Shown here: piece after piece, positions 53,732 to 64,000 of the stretch
How positions within the stretch are numbered: the first letter of the stretch is position 1
How the letters are laid out: each line of letters begins with the position of its first letter
From: Adiantum capillus-veneris
Lineage: Eukaryota; Streptophyta; Polypodiopsida; Polypodiales; Pteridaceae
Reading direction: 5' to 3'
Assembly: GCA_014529385.2 (NCBI GenBank)
Contig: CM043944.1
Location: 173,046,740-173,110,739 of the forward strand
Length of the DNA: 64,000 nucleotides
Made by a program: the position numbers and the translations under genes
Notes under the pieces: generated by a model
What the model was told of the DNA's origin: nothing
The model's input: the letters and a program-made list of their open reading frames with translations, nothing else
Databases searched by the model: none

Positions 53732-56700
53732 ATGGCTGAAGAGGCAGTCGCAGCGTTCGAAGACTACCCGAACAAGAGGAAGCACGAGGAGACCGAGGAA
53801 CCGGAGCGAAAGACTTCATTTTCTGCGTCTCCGGGAGAACGTGTGAGGAAGACAGGTTTCTCGGGTCCTCCTGGCGAGCTCCAGCAGGACAGAAAGACAG
53901 GCTTCTCAGCTCCTCTCTCCGAGCCCTATGACCGCAGAGGTGGCTTTTCAGGGGAGCAGTATGAGCGCAAAACTGGCTTTTCTGCACCGAATGATTCTGA
54001 AAGGAAAACTGGTTTCTCAGGCCCGCCACCTGGTGACTTTGAAAGGAAAACAGGGTTTTCTAGTCATCCTGGTGAGTTAGATCGCAAATCGGGATTCTCG
54101 GGGCCTCCTCCTGTTGATTCAGATCGCAAAACAGGCTTTTCTGGGCCAGATTTTGAGCGCAAGTCTGGGTTTTCTTCACCCCCTCGTAGTGATTATGAAA
54201 GGAAAACTGGTTTTTCAGGCCCACCGGGTGACCAGCCAGAAAGGAAAACCGGCTTTTCTGGGCCTCCATCTGAGTCTCGAACAGCTTTCAGCAATTCTCC
54301 ATCTTCTGGACTCAGCAGCATTGAAATGGCAAAGCAAAGGGCTGAGCAGATTGTTGCTCGGTTAGTTTCCCAAGACAACAAGCGGCCACGCTCTCATGAT
54401 GATGGAGATGATCAGTTTCCTGGCAACTCAGGGTACCCCCATGATGGTGTGTCCAACTTCTGGTTCTTTTGCTATTGACGGCGTTTAATGTCTATGCATT
54501 GTTAATTGCGTGGTACAACAAAAGGTTTTTTTAATGTAAGCATCGACTGTCTGTATGATGTTCGTTCATAAGACCCAATTGCAACATCTCTTGATATATA
54601 CTAGTGTGTTCATACGACTCTTTTATCCAATTACTGGCTTACACAGGTTGTCATCCTCTATTTGTCCTTGGAAAAGTTGCAAAGTTAGGTTGCTCCAGTC
54701 TGATATTCCTTGAAGCTTTGTTTGCACAAAAATGCTTACTTGTTTGTGACATAGTGCTTAGTTTAAAGCATGCTCAAAATGCATGCGCGACACCTAGTGC
54801 TTTTGGACTGGAAACAAAACTCTACTTTGGGCTGTGTCAATCTTTTGATGTTCTATCACATTATTGGTATGCTTTAGGCCAAAGATTGATGTGGAGGATC
54901 ACATATGGTAGTGAGTGAGTGATGATGGTCTCTTTTAGCACTTGATTACACACCTGCTGAGTGGATGTGTGCATAATCTCTTCTTGTTGTTTGTTTTGCA
55001 CGCGGCGTGGGGGTTTGAAGTGTTGTTTGGGAGGTGCAGCGGACAATGGAGATAGCATAGCTGTTGGCTTGTTAGGCCAAGCTGTTAGGGAACCACATGA
55101 GCTTTTTGGTTGCATAATGCTGTGAAATGCGAATGTTTTTTGATATGATGTAGTTGCTGACTATGTGATTTTTCTGCTGCTTCAGAGCATGATCGAGGGC
55201 AGATGTTTCAAGATGTGCAGCATCATAGAGAAGATCAAGATGGAAGCTATTACAATATGCAAGGGCAGTACAATTCGAAGAGGATGGATATACCAAATGG
55301 CAGGGTAACAGTTTGTCTAAATTCACTAGAAAGTTTTTACCATTGTTAATGGCACCAGCCCTTTCTGAATTGCTGGCTGTTACTGGCAGGTTGGTGTAGT
55401 TATCGGGAAAAGTGGAGAAACAATCAAGGGGCTACAGGCAAGATCAGGAGCCAGAATACAAATCACAAGAGATGCTGATCATGATCCTCAAGCCTCAAAT
55501 AGGCAGGTTGAAATAATGGGAACTCCAGACCAGATCAGGCGAGCGGAAGAAATGATCAAGGATGTGATAGCTGAGGTGGATAGCTGCCTGTTTGCTGCAC
55601 ATGTGTTTTAAACTGATTGTTTGCAAAGGCTTACTTTTTTACTGGAAATATAGGCTGATGCAGGTGGTCCAGGTCAGTTTTCAGGTGGTGGCTTTGGTGG
55701 ATCTGGTTCCTTCGGTGAACCAATCCAGATAAGGGTTCCAACGAGCAAGGTAATCAACGCACTTGTTAGGACAAGATTTGTGTTGTGGCACAGTGCCAAG
55801 GATGCTGATGTGTGCATGCATGTGTGTGTGTATTTGTGTTTCTATCAGGTGGGGCTTATCATTGGAAGAGGTGGAGAAACTATCAAAAGCATGCAGCATC
55901 AGTCTGGAGCACGCATTCAGGTGAGCTCAGCCGATTATGTCCTTGTTAAAGCTGGTATTATTGGGCAATAGCTATACTTACCCTCAAGTTGTATGGACAG
56001 CTTGTGCCTGCAGCAATGCCAGACTACAGCCAGGAAAGAGTGATTACTCTTGTAGGTACAAAACAGCAGACTGACATGGCAAGTGATTTGATCAGAGAAG
56101 TTATTGATGAGGTAGGCTTCTTCATTGCATGTGCTATTGATCGAGTTTAATCTTTTCTTGAAAGTTGATATATTTGCTTTTTTTTGATGATACTGCTGGT
56201 GTCAGGTGGTCATCAGAGTAATAGGTTGTTTTTTCATGCTTGAATTTTTGAAGTATTTACGTAGCTTGATTAAGATATTAAGGGTACTGTGTTTCTAGAA
56301 CATTGTTGTTTTCTATATTACATGCTCCTATGGAGATGATAGGTTCCTAGGCTTTTCATAACACCTCTTCTTTAAGATAAGAATTCAGGATAATTAGGTC
56401 TTCATTGATTTTTTTTGAAAAGCATAGATTTTCCAAGTAAACCAGAAATATGTCATAGGGATGTCTTGCATTTAAGGTGCAGTTTCTGCAGATCCAATCT
56501 GCAGACCTCTTAAAGCTTTTCATATGGTAATAAAGCAGCACCACAAGATCCATGCCTCCAGAACTCTTAAGCAACGTTTTATCTTTACTTCTATGCTGGT
56601 ATGAGTTTCTGCTGATAAATTAACAATCCATATAGTGTGTGGATATGAAGTTGGCAGATGTGCTGACAGGGCTGAAGTAGGAGCTTCATTTGGGTGCTTG

Positions 56701-59700
56701 TATGCTAGGTTTGCCTCCTGCATTAGGGTCATGCTAAGCTTAGTTTGGAAGCTGTGTTTCACAGCTTCATTTGCAGAATAAAAGTTGGCCAATGTCCAGG
56801 TGCAGGTATTTCGTGAAGCTTTTCTCAAATAGAATTGATTGTGATGCACATGAAGTGTGCAGCTTGCTTAAATGAGCTACTGTTTTGTGGTCTCCAATAT
56901 CATAATGGGGTGGTGACTGTGAATTCTTAGCTGGGTGGAAGTGGTTCACAGGTGAGTTTCCTATAGTTGTAAGACATAATTGATTTTACCTGGAAGTTGT
57001 TGGCAATGTTACCATCTCTAGGTTGTCTTTTATGTTGAGATTTGACCGGTTGCATTAGCTGCATGAGCAGAACTCTCTGCTTTTACATGCAGATATCAAA
57101 TCAGTATCAAATACCAGTCTGGTTTGGGCTAAATGCTAATTTTAAAGTTGTTCTGCTACTACCAAAGCGTGTTAAATGGCCTCTGTCACTGCTTCAAACA
57201 GATATTTCTAAACTTGTACTCTATATATAATCTATAAATTGCCATCTATTGGTGCATTTGCAATTTTTGTGACTTGAGAACTATGTTAGCGCAATATGTT
57301 GAGCAGATCTCTTTGTCTGCCTAATATCTGAAGGAGGTACTTTGTGCATATTTCGATCCCGTGGATCGTGCTAGTGGTCATCATTGAGCAGTGTTTCTAC
57401 AGAGAGTCTATACTATACTTCAAGTTGTGCAAGTTTAGCTGGATTACTGGAAGTGCTAAACTGGCCTCTTTGATGTGAAGTTCACAGGCAATTTTGGCTC
57501 AGGATTTTCCTTTTGCAGACAACATTCTTTTTTGAACAAGGCCCCCCTGTTAGGTACTGAACATTTCTACCTGGTAGATGTTATTCTCAGAAGGTACGAG
57601 CTTGTCATAGATGTCTCGCTCTGATGTTTCGTAATGGTAATCATAAGCGTGACCTTGAAATGAACGATTTAGCAACTTGTAGACAGGGTTTTGTCTGTAA
57701 AAATATGCTGTTGTTACTGCTTGCTTTTTGTTCATGTTGTATCGACATAGTCAGGCCAGTTTGGCCAGTAAAATATTTGCAATTATTACTGGCTGTTGCT
57801 GCTTTTGTTACTGTAAACATGTGATCAGGGCTGTCCCTTTATCAAGATGCCTTGTAGCTTGATGTGATACTTTGGAATTGGTGCGAATAATTAGAGTAAA
57901 GGGGATGGCAAAGATGTCCCATCGAGACAAGCTCTGTGGTTTTTAGCTTCTCTGTTGGTGTTAAAGCAAGAAATGCAGGCAAGACTGTGTACCTAGAGGA
58001 TTGTTCGATACTGTAGTTTCTTGTTTTAGACATCAAAGAGTAACAGATGAAGCTGGCTCGCTGATTTTTCATCTGGCTTCAAGTTGGTAAGTCACTGCTG
58101 CTGGCTTGGCTTCTGGTTCTAAGTGGGTAAGTTGCCTTTTTTTCTTTATCTTATTCAAGCTAGACCTCCAACGCGTGACCTTTTCAAAGGTGTGCCTTTT
58201 CAATTAAAATATTCAGGCTTTCATGTTGGTTGAGAGCTGAAATCTGCTATGGATTTTCTCTACTCTCTTCTAACATGTTATAATCTGTATCTTAATTGAA
58301 AAGAGGCAAACTTTTGGAAAGGTTTAATTTTCTTGTGGTACTTAAAACATATTAACACTGTTCTAGCTCTTGTTTCCACTGGCTCTTAATGATTTAGCAC
58401 AAGGACTAAACTGCCATTTGCTTAATGTGTTTCTGTTTCTGAAATTTAGATTAGATTTCTTGTTTTTTCTTGTCTAACCTTACTCAGAATTGGGCCCTTA
58501 GAAGTTAATCCATTAATGCAGAATCGGCCAAGAGGTCCACCAGGGGGTTACAACCAGCAAGGCTTCAGGCCACCTGGAGCCCCTCAGTGGGGTCAACCTC
58601 GTCCACCAATGCAACCTCAGGGCTATGGCTACCAACAAGGGTCCTATCCTGGACAAGGTCAAACTCAGTCTCAGCCTTATGGAGGCTATGGGCAACCGCA
58701 GCCTGGTGGGCCACCTCAACAGTACCCACCTCAATCTGGACCCTATGGTGGGTACAATCAGCAGCGCCCTCCTCCTCAACAGTTCTCTGGTCAACCGCAA
58801 CCATATGGATCTTCTCAAGAGTTTTCTGGACACTCTCAACAGTACGGAGGGTTTGCACAGCGTGCTCCTGTACCGGCCCAACAGCAGCAGGCACCACAGG
58901 GATATTTTAACCCATCAAGTCAGCAGGGGGCAAGTCCTACTGAAAATAGCTCTGGCTATGGTCAACCACAGGCTGCCTATAACCAGCAGAGTCCGTATGG
59001 GCATCAAGGTTATGGGCAGCAGGGATCTGCTGTGCAAAGCCCTGGCCAATCCACTAACCCACAGCCTTATGGGCAAGCTTTTCCGCAGCAACAGGCTTAT
59101 GGGCAGACTACTGCAGGACAGGCAGGTTTTGGACAACAAGCTGTGCCAGGGTACTCTCAGCAAGGTTATGGGCCTCAGGGTGTGTCTCAACCGTCGGAGC
59201 AAAACCCTTCCGCACAGCCTGGATACGCTTTGGGATCAGCACAACCAGCGCAGCCGATGCAGCCAAGCTATGGTCAACAACAGCCTTCAAACCAGCCACT
59301 AGGTTATGGTCAGCAAGCCCCTGGTTTCACTCAGCAGGAAGGTGTACAGGCAGCTTATGGACAGGGAGGCTCTTTTCAGCCTGGATATTCCATGCAAGGA
59401 GGCTCACAGCAGGAGGTCTCTACCCAGCCTGGTTATAACCAGAAAGAGGCTACCCAAGTAGGATATGGTCCAGCTGTAGCTACTCAAACAGGGTATTCAG
59501 CCCAACCAGGGTATGGTCAGGGTGCTCCTGTACAGCCTGGATATGCTACCCAGGGGGCCGCTCAAACGAGTTATGGACAACAGGGGACTCCACAACCAGG
59601 TTATGCACAGCAAGGTCCTTATGGAGCTCAAGTATCACCGGCGCCTGTTTATGGTACACAGCAACAGGGAAACACTGTTATGTATAGTGGACAAGGCTCC

Positions 59701-59949
59701 ACACAATCTGGGTACCCTGGTCAAGGGTCCCTCCCAACTCCTACACCTCAGCCCAGTTATGTCCAAGCAGGCAATGCCCAGCCAAGTTATGTACAGCAAG
59801 GCACTGCAGTTGGCTATTCACATGGAGGTGTCCCACCCAATCCTTCGCATGGTGATGGAGCCTCTCCTACAGGTAAGGCCAACAATGGGGGCTTTGACTC
59901 TGCTAGTATGCCTGCTGGACCAGGAGGGGTCCAAAATGCTCAGAGCTAA
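53732..59949 (+). CDS. KH-domain RNA-binding protein (FUBP-like), seven exons, 908 aa
   Basis: Exons: 53,732-54,446; 55,186-55,304; 55,390-55,575; 55,654-55,749; 55,849-55,920; 56,001-56,111; 58,522-59,949. All introns are GT-AG and phases agree: 2,727 coding bases. The start is chosen for its AACAATGGC context and the fit of the exons; an upstream in-frame ATG at 53,624 lies in a CT-rich untranslated-like stretch. Residues about 28-205 hold a repeated R-K-T-G-F-S motif. Two KH domains follow, with G-x-x-G loops G-K-S-G (284-287) and G-R-G-G (378-381), each preceded by V-V-I or L-I-I. From residue 434 to the end the chain is Q/G/Y/P-rich. Basic K-R-K near residue 15 and N-K-R-P-R before exon 2 could be nuclear signals. 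KH pairs of this kind bind single-stranded RNA/DNA in plant FUBP-like splicing or mRNA regulators; the exact role is unknown. Confidence 0.92.
53818..54315 (+). repeat. R-K-T-G-F-S coding repeat in KH gene exon 1
   Basis: About 13 imperfect units of 10-17 residues built on [RD]-R-K-[TS]-G-F-S-[GSA]-P-P. Examples: R-K-T-S-F-S first, R-R-G-G-F-S in the middle, R-T-A-F-S last. The DNA of the units is diverged at third positions, so selection at protein level is likelier than recent slippage. Ser and Thr in each unit are possible phosphorylation sites. Confidence 0.9.
56112..58521 (+). other. Long intron 6 of the KH gene
   Basis: 2.4 kb, against 80-740 bases for the others. Donor GTAGGC, acceptor AATGCAG. 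AT-rich, with scattered open frames of no recognised family, and no transposon boundary seen. It separates the second KH domain from the low-complexity exon. Confidence 0.8.
58522..59949 (+). other. Exon 7: Q/G/Y/P-rich low-complexity C-terminal region
   Basis: 475 residues made largely of Q, G, Y, P, S and A, with loose repeats such as Q-P-G-Y and Y-G-Q-Q. Composition resembles prion-like domains of RNA-binding proteins that phase-separate; this is inference from composition. Ends at TAA 59,947. Confidence 0.85.
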
Positions 59950-60301
59950 TGTGTTGTCTGCATTAGGAAGGCTTTGGTAAAGTTTGTTGTGTTCAAGGCC
60001 TGTGGATACATGTCTGTAAGACTGCATTGTTTTGATCAAATACGTGTTGCTGTGGGGCTGCATTGATTTGAGCAAATTAACGACAAAGATGGCTTCGTCT
60101 GGAAATAGGTTTGCCACTTTCTCATACGGTGTGAGGTTCTTTTTGAGGCAAAGGCACTGAAATTGTATTTTGAGTCCTTCTAGCATCAGAAAGGTTTTGT
60201 TAGGTACGAACAACTGCAAGTTTTCCAGGATTTGGAGGTTGTTATGCGAATGTATGACGTGCTGCTTAGGTTGCTATATTTCTGCTCATTTGTTTTTACT
60301 G

Positions 60302-60562
60302 AAGTGATGTCATGTTTTCTGCAGTCGATGGAAAGGTTTTAATCTGTTTCTCACTTGCTAGTTCCTAATGTTCAGCTGTTTTAGCCATTCTCTGCAGTTT
60401 TCTGTATTTCAAGTAGTGACATCATTTTTCTCATATGGTTTTATCTAAGCGACATCATGTTTTTCTGCAGTCCATGTGATGATTATAATGTGTCTTGCTT
60501 GATTGTTGCCTAATGATTAGTTGTTTTAGCGGTTTCCTTCTGTTTTCTGTATGTCTAGTGGA
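60302..60562. repeat. ~145-bp diverged tandem duplication
   Basis: The order GA-T/C-ATCATGTTTTCTGCAGTC, CTTG, CCTAATG, GTTTTAGC, TTTTCTGTAT recurs about 145 bases apart (markers 60,306 and 60,451). Confidence 0.7.
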
Positions 60563-61481
60563 GAGCATTTGTCCTTTGTGAATTAGCAGCCAGCGGCGGA
60601 AATTGTCAGGTGTTAAGGATTTGCTTTTGGTAAGCATGCTCTGCACAGTGTGGTGTGAAATGCTTTGTCGAATTGCTTTGTAGTTGGTTCTTGTGAACAT
60701 GTATTGTTTATTTTCAATATTTTCTCTGCCAGTTAGATGCTTGACCCAATGAAATTGATATTGTCAAAGGATTGAAGTGAGAGAAGAATTGTTATCTTTA
60801 GAAAGCAAGTCTATGTTGGGACTAACTCTGCATATGTATTTTCACATCGATTGTTTTTCAGGGTAAGTAAAGTTCCCTAACAATCAGGCTTTTCGTCTGT
60901 TCCCCATTTTTGCGAAGGCATTGAAATCCGGTTGGAGGTGCATGCCCGAAAGTCCAAATCAAGCCCAATTGAAAACTTTATCTAAATGCCTTGAGTTTAA
61001 CTGTAAGAGTTGTCCTGTTTTGTGATTAAACAAGCTCTAATTTTTGTCTTTTTTCTATGTTTGTACACTCAGTTTTGGTTGGGATGTGTCGTATGTCACG
61101 GCTCAAGGACTTTTAAGAGGTTTATGAGTGAGACATTGTGCCTGTGTGTGTGTGCTCTGAAAGTCGAGAAAGGCTTGGGCGCTTACGACAAACAGAAGAG
61201 TAGAGGCATTTGACCAAGAATCACAAGAGTCTCTTGAGGTTTCAAGGCCTGCTCACAGTTTGGGCGAAGTACTTGTGCTAAGAGTTACAGGTTGAGATGT
61301 TTAAGTTTGGATGGTGGAAGATTAGGTAACCTGATTAAGTTACATAACATTTCCGGCTAGGTTTCTGGTCTAATGACATGTTTTTTTGGGGTGTTGAAAG
61401 GCATGAGTTGTCTGTGATCACTTCAATCTGTTCTTATTCAATTACTACTAGATATGGGTTGGGTGTAATTTATCACAGGAT

Positions 61482-61860
61482 TTGTCCATATGAGGCTCAA
61501 GAAGTCGCATAATTATTTGCATGTATAGCTATTGGCATGGAGTATATTACTGTTTCGGAGTTTTTGAGCAGAGTTTCCAGCTATTTGATTGTTACATATT
61601 TTTGTATATTACATGCTCCTACATGGACGGGCCTGTTTAATGCATAGGGCTTGATGAGGAGGTACTTGTCCATACGAGGCTCAAGAAGTCATAATTATTT
61701 TCATTTATAGTTATTGGCATTGAGTATATTACTGTTCTGGAGTTTTTGAGCAGAGTTTCCTGCTATTTGATGCCTACATATTTTTGTATATTATATGCCT
61801 GTATTTGGACTGGCCTGGTCAATGCATAGGGCTTTTTGGAGTATATAATGGGGAGGTACT
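61482..61860. repeat. ~194-bp tandem duplication
   Basis: Two units beginning TTGTCCATA-GAGGCTCAAGAAGTC at 61,482 and 61,676, both running through GAGTATATTACTGTT and TTTTTGAGCAGAGTTTCC to GGGGAGGTACT-like ends. Moderately diverged. Confidence 0.9.
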
Positions 61861-62475
61861 TAATTAGATGAAATTTTCTCAATTTTATTTGCATGATATT
61901 TATGTACCTTTATGTAGCTGTAGAAGTTTGGATTGATCTGCCACTGTTTCATGTTTTATGCACGGCCTTGATGTGAAGCCTTCTTTGTTAGAGATGTTTG
62001 TGCTAAAATGACTTGTTTGCTATGGACTGCCATTTAATGGCAGATAAAGCCATTTGGCATCACAAAATGACATCACGTATCTGGCGTATGTAATACCCGT
62101 TCTGACATAAAGCTAATTTTCAATTGGTGTGCGTGCCCTCTTTTTAATAGGTAATATTATAGGCAACTATAGGTGTATATAAACGTTTTTGTATTATGAT
62201 TACTCTCAATATTTACCTTGATTTGACCTTTTGAAGTGGAAACTTTTGATCATATATTTTGGATGATGAGGTCAAGGTCAAACTTGTATGCCGTGAGAAA
62301 AAGAAATGAAATGAAATGTTATATTAGCATCTTCAAAAAGCTGAAGTGACCTATGAGACTAGAAAGTTACAATGTGGTGGATCTGATACAAAGTTTGAGT
62401 ACCAAAGTGAAAATACTAAAGAATCCTGTACTGCTAGATATGAGCTAAGCACCCAGCTGGGCTTGTGTAGGATAT

Positions 62476-62494
62476 GAGAGAGAGAGAGAGAGAG
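62476..62494. repeat. (GA)n microsatellite
   Basis: About nine GA units. Confidence 0.93.
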
Positions 62495-62929
62495 GCCTTT
62501 TTTACAACTTGTGATTATATGTTTTGAATGTCGGGAGTTCAAATGTTGTATGTTGACATGTCCATATATTTGTAAGGAAAGACACATGTTAACTATCTCT
62601 TTCATGATTTACTTTCTTTGACGGTTTTCCCTAAGTCAAAGCTATATCCACATCCTCGATTTGCCTATTTTTAGCAATAAAGGGAAAGTCAACCAATGCC
62701 TTACTTATTTTGATAGGCACCAATTTTGAATAAATACGCTAGTGCTAGTTTTGATTTTCACAATTTTTTTGATGGGTTCACAATCCATAAATTGTGTGTT
62801 ATTAGTGATAAGAAGAGAGGGGTTTAGGAAGTTTGTATATGAGTTTCATTATCTTGTGGATGGCTTGTGCGTGCATGTGCTTGCCTACCTTTTTACTACA
62901 CTGCTAGTGATGCCTTGTAGTAGATGTCA

Positions 62930-63412
62930 TGCTTGATTTTGTAGTATACTTGAATGGATGTCTACATGTACATATGCACCTCCTTGCATGGTTACATGCA
63001 ATTTAGTTTCTTTGGCCTGTACATCGTCAGGATTAGGGATGTGTACCATGAAAGTAAAGAATGGTCACCAAATTTTGTGGATGACTAGACATGACTGTCT
63101 CATCCCCAAATGTACCTAAAAACTTATGTGGGCTTCAACATAGTAAACAAACCAAGTAGTTAAAAACCGAATGCTGCTTGATTTTGTAGTATACTTGAAT
63201 GGATCTCTACATGTACATATGCACCTCCTTGCATGGTTAAATGCAACTTAGTTTCTTTGACATGTACATCGTCAGTACTAGGGATGTGTACCATGAAATT
63301 AAAGAATGGTGACCAACTTTTGTGGATGACTAGACATGACCGTTTCATTGGCAAATGTACCCAGAAACTCATGCGGGCTTCAACGAAGTAAACAAACCAA
63401 GTAGTTAAGAAG
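62930..63412. repeat. ~245-bp tandem duplication
   Basis: Two units beginning TGCTTGATTTTGTAGTATAC at 62,930 and 63,175, alignable over their whole length to AACCAAGTAGTTAA. Clearly diverged by substitutions, so not recent. Confidence 0.93.
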
Positions 63413-64000
63413 CAAGCACTAACAAAAGAATATAATTATGCCTTTGTTCATTGACTTCAAGTGCGAATGTGCAAATAGATCTTCTTTGAATGCTCGTAAC
63501 ACTAAACACAAAAGAGGGCACTATGACTCGAAAACATAATTTTCTTTTCATTCTTGATGGTCTTATCATTATCCATGTACTTTTGCACACTTCATTTTGC
63601 CGTGGCCAAGCATGCATTTTTGTGAATTCTTACAGCGTCAAGTTCCAACCTAAGTACTCCAGAACCTTGAGAGATTATTTGCCCAGCAAATTGAGAGTAC
63701 AATCACATGTTACGATTTAGTATTTTTAGCATATCAATTCTTGAATTTTAACAAGTATTTATTTAAGACAGATAAAAAGTTCGTTTTAATTTTAAGTTTA
63801 TTTGTTAAAATTTTTATTACAATCTCTCATATCGATGCTTAAAGCACCCTTAGTCCTCATGCAATAACTTTGTATACACGATAAGCCACTGGCATATTCT
63901 TCAATGTGAGTAATGGTAGCCCAAAGCTCCTTAAAAAAAAATCTAATCCTCCTTCATTTACCATGCCCCAATGTGTATTATGATGACAACCATTTGATGT

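Larger units (their letters stand above)
59950..64000. other. Downstream region of the KH gene, no further gene recognised
   Basis: Contains the 3' untranslated region of the KH gene (end not defined; no clear AATAAA close by) and gene-free sequence with three local tandem duplications and a GA tract at 62,476-62,494. The short open frames have no recognisable features. Confidence 0.6.

Noticed and set aside
55780-55971. Open frame reading through KH exon 5 and its flanking introns
   Set aside because: GT and AG borders at 55,849 and 55,920 fit the domain and phase exactly; the extensions are intron.
58513-59302. Long open frames antisense to, or in other frames of, KH exon 7
   Set aside because: Shadows of the repetitive Q/G/Y/P coding sequence.

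Overview
The window is nuclear DNA from a land plant with a large, retrotransposon-filled genome. Evidence: an intron-containing host gene with GT-AG splicing, several families of Ty1/copia and Ty3/gypsy LTR elements with plant-type primer binding sites, long CT/GA/CA microsatellites, and no bacterial-style gene packing. A spore-bearing plant such as a fern is my best guess, but that is inference. Element names (A, B1-B3, D to I) are mine.

Layout. 1-1,129: LTR and primer binding site of a minus-strand element (I) running off the left edge. 1,260-2,076: decayed remnant resembling a DNA N4/N6-type methyltransferase. About 3,117-18,306: a gag-protease-only gypsy derivative (H). Its 3' region is interrupted at 9,429-16,860 by a copia unit (B1) with a CTGAA target duplication on both sides. 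Inside B1 lies most of a second copia element (A) in the opposite orientation. 18,307-44,690: a four-level nest. Copia G is broken by copia D (20,154-43,690). D is broken by copia B3 (23,135-41,800, duplication GATAA). B3 is broken by a 13.5-kb gypsy element E (25,776-39,309, duplication GAAAT). A rearranged B2 fragment also sits in the left part of D. 45,265-50,051: a non-coding LTR element (F) with LTRs, primer site, polypurine tract, CCTCA duplication and internal tandem repeats. 50,057-53,600: no gene recognised.

53,732-59,949 holds the only convincing host gene: seven exons encoding a 908-residue protein with two KH RNA-binding domains. Its N-terminus has about 13 copies of an R-K-T-G-F-S motif and its C-terminal half is Q/G/Y/P-rich. 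59,950-64,000 is gene-free downstream sequence with three local tandem duplications.

No dedicated new system (CRISPR, defence island, biosynthetic cluster) was seen. The points most worth following are the second retropepsin-like domain downstream of the integrase in E, the repeated W-[ILV]-x-K motif shared by E and H, the A/B1 mosaic, the permuted B2 LTR junction, the methyltransferase-like remnant, and the repeat architecture of the KH protein. None of the retroelement reading frames is intact; all carry stops, frameshifts or truncations.
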